Shown: positions 58,404-64,000 of the stretch, piece by piece
Layout of the letters: each line of letters opens with the position of its first letter
How positions within the stretch are numbered: the first letter of the stretch is position 1
Source of the DNA: Goodfellowiella coeruleoviolacea
Lineage (GTDB): Bacteria; Actinomycetota; Actinomycetes; Mycobacteriales; Pseudonocardiaceae
DNA length: 64,000 bases
Reading direction: 5' to 3'
Assembly: GCF_024171785.1 (NCBI RefSeq)
Contig: NZ_JAMTCK010000021.1
Span: 41,579-105,578 of the forward strand
The notes under the pieces: generated by a model
Seen by the model: the letters and a program-made list of their open reading frames with translations, nothing else
Database searches by the model: none
What the model was told of the DNA's origin: nothing
Position numbers and translations under genes: made by a program

Positions 58404-59579
58404 ATGACAGCCAACGCCGTGCTCAGCCCCATTCCCAGCCCATCGCGCCGGGAGCCACCACCCGCCGTCACCGCCATGGTGCGGATGATCCGGGAGAGTT
58501 ACGCGGCCGTTGAGCCGCAAACCGACGAGGTCGCCCGCTTCTTCTACGGGATGCTGTTCAGCCTGGCGCCGGCCACCCGGGAGATGTTCCCGGTGAACAT
58601 GGAGGTGCAGCGCAGCCGGCTGATGCGCGCCCTGGTTCACGTGGTCCAGATGGTCGACCGGCCCGACGACCTGATCCCGTTCCTGCGCCAGCTCGGCCGC
58701 GACCACCGCAAGTTCGGTGTGGTCGCCAGCCACTACGAGGCCGTGGGCACCGCCCTGCTGTCCGCCATCAAGCGCTACGCCGGCTCGGCCTGGAACCAGC
58801 ACGTGGAAATGGCCTGGGCCGAGGCGTACACGATCATGGCCAGGTCCATGCAGGACGCGGCAGCCGCCGACGAGGGCCCGGCCTACTGGCACGCCAACGT
58901 CGTCGAGCACATCCGGCTGAGCTGGGACCTGGCCGTGGTGCGGGTCCAGCCCGACCACCCGGTGCCCTACCGGCCCGGCCAGTACGTCAGCGTCGAGGTG
59001 CCCCAGCGCCCCCGGCTGTGGCGCTACTTCACGCCGGCCAACGCGCCCCGCGAGGACGGCGTGCTGGAGTTCCACATCCGGTCCGTGGAGGGCGGCTGGG
59101 TCAGCCGCTCGATCGTCAACCACACCAAGCTCGGCGACACCTGGCGGCTCGGCCCGCCCATGGGCCGGCTCAGCGTCGACCGCCGGTCCGGCCGCGACGT
59201 GCTGATGATCGCCGGCGGCACCGGCGTCGCGCCGATGCGCGCCATGGTCGACGAGATGGCCCAGTGGGGCGAGAACCCCCAGGTGCACCTGTTCGTCGGC
59301 GGGCGGACCCGGGACGACCTCTACGACGTGCCCAACCTGCAGCAGCTCGCCACCAGCAACCCGTGGCTGACCGTGGTGCCGGTGCTGCAGGACGACCCCA
59401 CGGCCAGGGGCGTCGAGCACGGCACCCTGGCCGAGGCGGTGACCAGGTACGGCGCCTGGGCCGACCGGGATGTGCTGGTGTGCGGCTCACCCGCGATGAT
59501 CCGGGCGACCGTGTCCCGGATGCTGGTGGCCGGCACCCCACTGGACCACATCAAGTACGACCCGTTCACCATCGACTGA
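58404..59579 (+). CDS. Globin-domain flavoprotein reductase (flavohemoglobin-like)
   Basis: A 391-residue fusion: an N-terminal globin (FFYGMLFSLAPATREMFPVN with the B-helix Tyr; LGRDHRKFGVVASHYEAVGT with the proximal His), then a ferredoxin-reductase module: FAD part (PYRPGQYVSVEVP, LWRYFTPANAP where RYFT replaces the usual RxYS) and NAD(P)H part (DVLMIAGGTGVAPMRAMVDE, VLVCGSPAMI). Flavohemoglobins detoxify nitric oxide by oxidising it to nitrate; the altered FAD motif leaves the exact activity open. The ATG at 58404 has no good ribosome site; a TTGACA (58346-58351) may be its -35 element. Confidence 0.88.
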   Translation: MTANAVLSPIPSPSRREPPPAVTAMVRMIRESYAAVEPQTDEVARFFYGMLFSLAPATREMFPVNMEVQRSRLMRALVHVVQMVDRPDDLIPFLRQLGRDHRKFGVVASHYEAVGTALLSAIKRYAGSAWNQHVEMAWAEAYTIMARSMQDAAAADEGPAYWHANVVEHIRLSWDLAVVRVQPDHPVPYRPGQYVSVEVPQRPRLWRYFTPANAPREDGVLEFHIRSVEGGWVSRSIVNHTKLGDTWRLGPPMGRLSVDRRSGRDVLMIAGGTGVAPMRAMVDEMAQWGENPQVHLFVGGRTRDDLYDVPNLQQLATSNPWLTVVPVLQDDPTARGVEHGTLAEAVTRYGAWADRDVLVCGSPAMIRATVSRMLVAGTPLDHIKYDPFTID

Positions 59580-59647
59580 GCCGAACCGGGCGCTGCCGGG
59601 CGCGGGCGCCCGGCAGCAGAGGGCATCAGGCGGCAGGCGGCAGGGCG

Positions 59648-60274
59648 TCAGGCGGAGCAGAGCACGGCGGCCGCGTCCTGGCTGACCTCCTCCTGGCCGG
59701 ACTCCCCGGACTCGGTCACGCCGGACTCGGCCACACCGGACTCGGCCACACCGGACTTGGCCACACCGGACTTGGCCGCGTCGAACTCGGCCACGGCCGG
59801 AGCCGATCCGCGCAGCGCGGCCAGCCGGGTTGTGGCGTCGGTGTCCTCCGGGTCCAGTTCGGCGGCACGGGCGTAGGCCACCACGGCGGCGTCCAGGTCG
59901 CCGCGGTGCTCCAGGGCGAGCCCGAGCAGCAGGATGGCCAGGTTGTCCTCGGGGTCGAGGCACAGCGCCCGGCGCGCGGCGCTGACCGCGTCCTCGGCCA
60001 GCGCCTGGCCCACGGTGTCCTCAGTGGACAGTGCGGGTGCCGGCTCCCACTCGCTGTGCCATTCCAGCCCCAGGTCCACCAACACGTACGCCTGCAGCTT
60101 CGCCCCCGTCAGCACGGCCAACCCCACGGCCGAGGCCACGTCGTCCGGATCGTCGCGCAGCAACGCTTCGTAGTTGTCGCGGATCTCGACGAACACGTCC
60201 TCGATCTCCGCGGTCTCCCGCTCCTGCGCGTCCCTGACGTAGTCGCGCAGCAAGTCGTTGGTGGTCAGCGTCAT
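59648..60274 (-). CDS. TPR-containing protein with repetitive C-terminal tail
   Basis: A 208-residue soluble protein. The central part contains at least two TPR-like helical hairpins (EDAVSAARRALCLDPEDNLA, ILLLGLALEHRGDLDAAVVA, YARAAELDPEDTDATTRLAA), preceded by a helical N-domain (NDLLRDYVRDAQERETAEIE). The tail carries five copies of a 5-residue unit (SGVAK/E, SGVTE), encoded by a 15-bp tandem repeat. The ATG at 60274 lies behind AGGGGGCG; an upstream in-frame start at 60373 would add 33 residues. Role unknown; TPR suggests protein binding. Confidence 0.72.
   Translation of the reverse strand: MTLTTNDLLRDYVRDAQERETAEIEDVFVEIRDNYEALLRDDPDDVASAVGLAVLTGAKLQAYVLVDLGLEWHSEWEPAPALSTEDTVGQALAEDAVSAARRALCLDPEDNLAILLLGLALEHRGDLDAAVVAYARAAELDPEDTDATTRLAALRGSAPAVAEFDAAKSGVAKSGVAESGVAESGVTESGESGQEEVSQDAAAVLCSA
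59706..59780. repeat. 15-bp tandem repeat within the TPR gene
   Basis: Five adjacent copies of CCGGACTCGGCCACA (copies 2 and 3 identical, the others with 1-3 changes) encode the variable-length tail. Confidence 0.85.
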
Positions 60275-60467
60275 GGTGTTCGCCCCCTGGTGCTTCTGAT
60301 CCGGCGCAGGCATCGGCCTGGCCGCCGTGGAGTCGGCTGGTGCGTCCCGGTCCTCCACCGGAACGTTCACCATGCACAGACCGTAGCGCGGGGGTCTGAC
60401 AAGAACCTGGCTCAGAGATCACGTTTCGGCTCAGGTCCTGTCTCAATGAGACAGCCAACTCGGTTGA

Positions 60468-61079
60468 CTAGTCGGTAACCGCGAGTCCAACGCCCAGCGC
60501 GGCGAACGAGACCGCGAAAACGCGCCTCGTCCAGTCCATCACCCGGGGTCGGCCGAGCACGTGCTGGCGCACGGCCGCGGCGCACAGTCCATACGCGACG
60601 AAGACGACGAAGGTGACCAGCATGAAGACTCCGCTCAACGCCACCATCCGCAGCAGGTGGTCGGGCTCGCCCGCGGTGACGAACTGCGGCAGGAACGCGA
60701 CGAAGAAGATGGTCAGCTTCGGGTTGAGGAAGTTGATCAGCACCGCCGACGTGATCACTCGCGCCGCCGAGCGGGGCGCGGTCCGCGTGTCGTCCACGAC
60801 GAGCGCGCCCCGGTCCCGCAGCGTGGCCCAGGCCAGGTAGAGCAGGTAGGCGACGCCCAGGTACTTGAGCACCTGGAACGCCAGCGCGCTCGCGTGCACC
60901 AGCGCGGCCAGTCCGCTGATCGTCGCCACCACGTGCGGGACGATGCCGAGCGTGCAGCCGAACGCGGCCAGCACGCTGGCGCGCCGCCCCTGGGTCAGGG
61001 CGGCGGACAGGGTGTAGACCACGCCGCTGCCGGGCGTGACGACCGCGACGAGCGTGGCCACCAGGAACGCGAGGCTCAC
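60468..61079 (-). CDS. LysE/RhtB family amino-acid exporter
   Basis: A 203-residue transporter with six predicted helices: LVAVVTPGSGVVYTLSAALT carries the family TPG motif and LINFLNPKLTIFFVAFLPQF the FLNPK motif. It exports amino acids or related metabolites. The GTG at 61079 starts VSLAFLVATLVAVVTPG. It diverges from a MocR-type regulator over a 60-bp gap containing an inverted repeat; MocR proteins often control such exporters. Confidence 0.92.
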   Translation of the reverse strand: MSLAFLVATLVAVVTPGSGVVYTLSAALTQGRRASVLAAFGCTLGIVPHVVATISGLAALVHASALAFQVLKYLGVAYLLYLAWATLRDRGALVVDDTRTAPRSAARVITSAVLINFLNPKLTIFFVAFLPQFVTAGEPDHLLRMVALSGVFMLVTFVVFVAYGLCAAAVRQHVLGRPRVMDWTRRVFAVSFAALGVGLAVTD

Positions 61080-61089
61080 AACGACTCCC

Positions 61090-61123
61090 CAGAGTGGATC
61101 AACCGGTTTCGGCTGCCACTCTG
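61090..61123. promoter_or_regulatory. Inverted and direct repeats in the LysE/MocR gap
   Basis: CAGAGTGG (61090-61097) and CCACTCTG (61116-61123) form a perfect inverted repeat. GCTGCCAC occurs twice within 61113-61130. These are the likely MocR binding sites. Confidence 0.55.
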
Positions 61124-61139
61124 CTGCCACAATGGCCCG

Positions 61140-62633
61140 ATGAGCAGGGCCAAAACGAGTCCAATCGACCGGTCCACAACGGCCGGCTCGGACTTCCTGC
61201 AGCTGGACATCAGCAAGGCTCCGACCGGTGCCCGCGCCGACTGGCTGGCCACCCAGCTCCGACTGGCCATGGCCGACGGCCGCCTGCCGGTGGGCAGCCG
61301 GCTGCCGCCCAGCCGGGTGTTGGCCGGGGAACTGCGGGTGTCCCGGGGCGTGGTCACCGAGGCGTACCAGCGGCTGGTCGAGGACGGTCACGTGGTCGGC
61401 CGCGGCCGGGCCGGAACCGTGGTGGTCGCCGTGCCCGTGGCCACCCCCGGCCCGAGCCAGCCCGCGCCGGCCGCCCCGGCACCGGCCCCGCCGCTGTTCA
61501 CCGCCACCCCGGGCGTGGACGTCTTCGACGCGCTGCGCGCCGCGCCCGCGCGCATCGACCTGTCCCCCGGCGTGCCCGACCTGGCCGCGTTCCCCCGCAC
61601 CGCCTGGCTGCGCGCGGAACGCGCGGTGCTCAACCGCCTCGCCCCCACCGACTTCGGCTACGGCGACCCGCGCGGCACACCCGCGCTGCGCCGGGCCGTG
61701 GCCACCTGGCTGGCCCGCACCCGGGGCATCCGGGTCGACCCGGGCGAGGTGGTGATCGTCGCCGGGGTGGCCCAGGCGCTCGGCCTGCTCGCCCAGGTGC
61801 TCATCGCGGACGGCGTGGCCGCGGTGGCCGTGGAGGACCCCGGTTCCCTCGGCGCCAGGCAGCACCTGCGGAACTGGGGCCTGGCCACCCCGCCGGTCGC
61901 GGTCGACGCGGCCGGCCTGCGCGTGGCCGAGCTGCGCGCCAGCGGCGTGGCCGCGGCCATGCTCACCCCGGCGCACCAGTTCCCGACCGGGGTGGTGCTC
62001 GACGGCGAGCGGCGCCGCCAGCTGATGCGGTGGGCCGGCCAGGGCGGCCTGCTCATCGAGGACGACTACGACGCCGAACACCGCTACGACCGGCCCCCGG
62101 TGCCGGCGCTGCGGTCCGTGCTGCCCGAGCAGGTCTGCTACGCCGGCAGCGTGTCCAAGCTGCTCGCGCCGGCCCTGCGGGTGGGCTGGCTGCTGGTGCC
62201 GGACCGGTACCGGGAGGCGGTGGTGGCGGCCAAGCGCAACGCCGACCTGGGCAACGCCGCCCTGCCCCAGCTGGTGCTGGCCGAGCTGATGGAGTCCGGC
62301 GAACTGGAGCGGCAGCTGCGTTTCCTCCGCCGCCGCCACATCCGCCGCCGCGACGCCATGATCAGCGCGATCAGCGCGCGGCTGCCCGAGGCGGCCGTGC
62401 ACGGCGCCGCCGCCGGCCTGCACCTGGTGATCACCTTCACCACCGACGTCGACGACGTGCAGCTGGCCGCCACCGCACTGGAGCTTGGCGTGAAGACCCA
62501 GCCGCTGTCCTGGCACTGCCAGCGCCCGTACCGCCCCGGCCTGGTCCTCGGCTACGCCGCGAACCCGCCAGGCACCCTCGACGAGGGCATCGCCACCCTG
62601 GCCACCGCCCTGCACACCACCCCCGCGAGTTGA
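61140..62633 (+). CDS. MocR/PdxR-type regulator (GntR helix-turn-helix fused to aminotransferase domain)
   Basis: A 497-residue fusion: N-terminal GntR winged helix (ADWLATQLRLAMADGRLPVG, SRLPPSRVLAGELRVSRGVV, TEAYQRLVEDGHVVGRGRAG), a Pro/Ala linker and a class I aminotransferase domain (DFGYGDPRGTPALRRAVATW, LLIEDDYDAEHRYDRPPVPA, YAGSVSKLLAPALRVGWLLV with the PLP Lys). Such regulators sense PLP or amino acids. The ATG is at 61140. The divergent LysE exporter is the probable target. The 3' end overlaps the first copy of a repeated word, CCCCGCGAGTTG. Confidence 0.93.
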   Translation: MSRAKTSPIDRSTTAGSDFLQLDISKAPTGARADWLATQLRLAMADGRLPVGSRLPPSRVLAGELRVSRGVVTEAYQRLVEDGHVVGRGRAGTVVVAVPVATPGPSQPAPAAPAPAPPLFTATPGVDVFDALRAAPARIDLSPGVPDLAAFPRTAWLRAERAVLNRLAPTDFGYGDPRGTPALRRAVATWLARTRGIRVDPGEVVIVAGVAQALGLLAQVLIADGVAAVAVEDPGSLGARQHLRNWGLATPPVAVDAAGLRVAELRASGVAAAMLTPAHQFPTGVVLDGERRRQLMRWAGQGGLLIEDDYDAEHRYDRPPVPALRSVLPEQVCYAGSVSKLLAPALRVGWLLVPDRYREAVVAAKRNADLGNAALPQLVLAELMESGELERQLRFLRRRHIRRRDAMISAISARLPEAAVHGAAAGLHLVITFTTDVDDVQLAATALELGVKTQPLSWHCQRPYRPGLVLGYAANPPGTLDEGIATLATALHTTPAS

Positions 62634-62637
62634 CTGT

Positions 62638-62654
62638 GCAAACCCCGCGAGTTG
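62638..62654. repeat. Short copy of the GCAAACCCCGCGAGTTG repeat
   Basis: This 17-bp word occurs here, again at 62682-62698 and inverted at 63670-63686; a 12-bp part also ends the MocR gene (62621-62632). It looks like a dispersed intergenic element. Confidence 0.75.
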
Positions 62655-62681
62655 CCCGTTCCGCGTGCGCGAGTCGTGCTT

Positions 62682-62725
62682 GCAAACCCCGCGAGTTGCC
62701 GTTTCAGGCAGGGCCGAACGGGTGA
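62682..62725. repeat. 44-bp inverted repeat, left arm
   Basis: The sequence from GCAAACCCCGCGAGTTG to GGGCCGAACGGGTGA is repeated in inverted orientation at 63643-63686 with a single difference. The two arms frame the NmrA-like gene. Confidence 0.92.
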
Positions 62726-62735
62726 ACGCGCGCGG

Positions 62736-63584
62736 CTAGCGGAAGTCAGCGGCGTGCTCGACCGCCCAGTCGCGGAACGTCCGCGCCGGCGTCCCGGTGA
62801 TCTCCGCGACCGTGGCGGTGACCAGGTCCGAGCGGGACCGGTTCGCCGCACTGGCCAACAGCGCCTCCACCAGCGCGGGCGGCCGGCCGTCGGCGAGCAT
62901 CCGCTCACGCGCGGCCTCCACCGGCACCGGCTCGAACCGCAGCGGGCGGCCGATCGCCGCGCCGATCGCGGCCACCTGGTCGGCGCGGCTGAGCACCTCG
63001 GGGCCGGTCAGCACGTGCTTGGCGGCCACGTGCCCGTCCTCGGTCAGCGCGCGCACCGCCACGGCCGCGATGTCGCCCTCGTGCACCACGGCGGTGGCGG
63101 CGATCTCCGGACCGCGCACCACACCGGTGGCGCGGATCTGCTCGGCCCACCCCAGGGTGTTCGAGGCGATCGTGTTCGCCCGCAGGACCGTCCACTCCAG
63201 ACCGGACCGCTCGATCAGCGCCTCCATGTCCGCGTGCAACTGGTTGATCGGGTCGGTCTGCCGAGCGGCGTCATCGTCCACTCCGGACGATGACACGTAG
63301 ACGACCCGACGGGCGTGCCGGCCGATCGCCGCCAGCACGGCGGGCGCGTGCTCGGTGGTCAGGAACGGCCAGATCAGGAACACCGCGTCGACCCCGGTCA
63401 GGGCCGAGCTGAGGCTCGCCGGGTCGGCGAGATCACCCGAGGCGGTCTCGACCGCGGCCGGCAGCCGACGCGCCGAGGTGGACTGCCTGACGAGCGCGCG
63501 CACGGCAACGCCAGCGTCGAGCAGTTGGACAACAACCTGGCGACCGACGTTCCCGGTCGCACCCGTGACGAGAACTCTGTTCAC
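62736..63584 (-). CDS. NmrA-like NAD(P)-binding protein
   Basis: A 282-residue Rossmann protein: RVLVTGATGNVGRQVVVQLL (GxxGxxG, residues 3-22), VRALVRQSTSARRLP, RRVVYVSSSGVDDDAA and WTVLRANTIASNTL. It is an atypical SDR of the NmrA/HSCARG type, lacking the usual YxxxK. It may be a reductase or a redox-sensing regulator. The ATG at 63584 lacks a visible promoter motif. The gene is flanked closely by 44-bp inverted repeats. Confidence 0.88.
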   Translation of the reverse strand: MNRVLVTGATGNVGRQVVVQLLDAGVAVRALVRQSTSARRLPAAVETASGDLADPASLSSALTGVDAVFLIWPFLTTEHAPAVLAAIGRHARRVVYVSSSGVDDDAARQTDPINQLHADMEALIERSGLEWTVLRANTIASNTLGWAEQIRATGVVRGPEIAATAVVHEGDIAAVAVRALTEDGHVAAKHVLTGPEVLSRADQVAAIGAAIGRPLRFEPVPVEAARERMLADGRPPALVEALLASAANRSRSDLVTATVAEITGTPARTFRDWAVEHAADFR

Positions 63585-63642
63585 GCGGCGAGGCTAGAAC
63601 CTCCACTTAACTAGAGGTCAACTACATGTGACGGTCGACTCG

Positions 63643-63686
63643 TCACCCGTTCGGCCCTGCCTGAAACTGCAACTCGCGGGGTTTGC
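63643..63686. repeat. 44-bp inverted repeat, right arm
   Basis: Inverted copy of 62682-62725 (43 of 44 positions). It is followed directly by the presumed end of an insertion sequence. Confidence 0.92.
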
Positions 63687-63703
63687 AAACCAATGCCGTG
63701 AAG

Positions 63704-64000
63704 TTAGGTCGTTGAGCCAGGTGTCAAGTCGGGTGTTGGCGGGGTGATGCTGTAGCTGATCCTCACCCGGGACAAGGATTCGTCGTGTCTGGTCTTGTTG
63801 TAGGCAAAGGGCGAGACTGGCCGTTTGACGCGCCGGGGCAGAATCCGTGATCGGCGATGCTTCGGGCCGAGTTCGCGCGGGTTCAGCATCGCGTGGCGGA
63901 TCCCCGCGGGTACGGCACCGGCCAAGCCCTCGCCCCCACCTGCCGTGCGGGCGAGGACCAGCGAGTGGCGGGCAGCCCGCAATGTCACGGTCAAGGAGAT
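63704..64000 (-). CDS. C-terminal part of a probable IS4-family transposase (cut by window edge)
   Basis: The frame enters from beyond the right edge and ends at 63704, giving about 98 residues: TVTLRAARHSLVLARTAGGG, MLNPRELGPKHRRSRILPRR, VKRPVSPFAYNKTRHDESLS. The Arg-rich PRRVKRPVSPF segment and the preceding helix resemble the C-terminal ends of actinobacterial IS4-type DDE transposases; the catalytic residues would lie outside the window. The element end should fall between 63687 and 63704, where CCGTGAAGTTAGG is a candidate terminal sequence, but the other end is not visible. No better alternative is seen. Confidence 0.5.
   Translation of the reverse strand: MSLTVTLRAARHSLVLARTAGGGEGLAGAVPAGIRHAMLNPRELGPKHRRSRILPRRVKRPVSPFAYNKTRHDESLSRVRISYSITPPTPDLTPGSTT

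Noticed and set aside
60743..61139. Upstream extension of the MocR frame into the LysE gene
   Set aside because: The frame is open but would cross the divergent exporter; the family N-terminus begins at 61140.

Overview
The window is chromosome-like DNA of a high-GC actinomycete, most likely of the order Pseudonocardiales (Amycolatopsis/Saccharothrix/Crossiella type). This is an inference from G/C-rich third codon positions, many GTG starts, XRE/DUF397 genes, ECF41 and ECF42 sigma factors, a mycothiol-type DinB/maleylpyruvate-isomerase protein, an F420-type LLM oxidoreductase and six TetR regulators. I see no rRNA, tRNA or CRISPR array. The layout is a mosaic of small divergent regulator/target pairs separated by accessory modules, not one large pathway.

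Left part (1-13.3 kb): a DUF4132 gene cut by the left edge; a SoxR/flavin-reductase divergon with a MerR-type promoter; a heterodimeric ABC exporter; a Phd-type antitoxin beside a decayed RelE-like toxin; an amidohydrolase/TetR divergon; a membrane-anchored NucA/NucB-type nuclease overlapping a DUF6461 gene (possible effector/inhibitor pair); an XRE regulator with three DUF397 genes; and a three-gene set with a primase/polymerase N-domain protein.

Middle part (13.3-40.7 kb): one-gene or two-gene metabolic units with adjacent regulators (GbsR/MarR, TetR, CGNR, PadR) whose palindromic operators can be read in the intergenic DNA; the ECF42 sigma factor with its DGPF protein; a PAP2 phosphatase; a NarL-type two-component system; a secreted serine hydrolase; an MFS permease; and two broken genes (an AAA ATPase and a GNAT-like remnant).

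The strongest accessory find is at 41.46-42.97 kb. A two-gene cassette, an EndoU-type nuclease toxin overlapping a small acidic probable immunity gene, lies between two 99-bp direct repeats that differ at one base. One repeat is the 3' end of the neighbouring serine-hydrolase gene. The cassette therefore appears to have entered behind that gene while duplicating, or restoring, its 3' end.

Right part (44-64 kb): quinone oxidoreductase and aldo/keto reductase next to a TetR gene; an ECF41/AhpD unit with a matching ECF41 promoter; a minisatellite and paired DnaA boxes; a polar amino-acid ABC importer; a GH63-like glucosidase preceded by three DnaA boxes spaced exactly 21 bp; two MarR genes; a PNPOx-like protein with a long disordered tail; a globin-reductase; a TPR protein; a LysE/MocR divergon; an NmrA-like gene framed by 44-bp inverted repeats; and the C-terminal end of a probable IS4-type transposase at the right edge.
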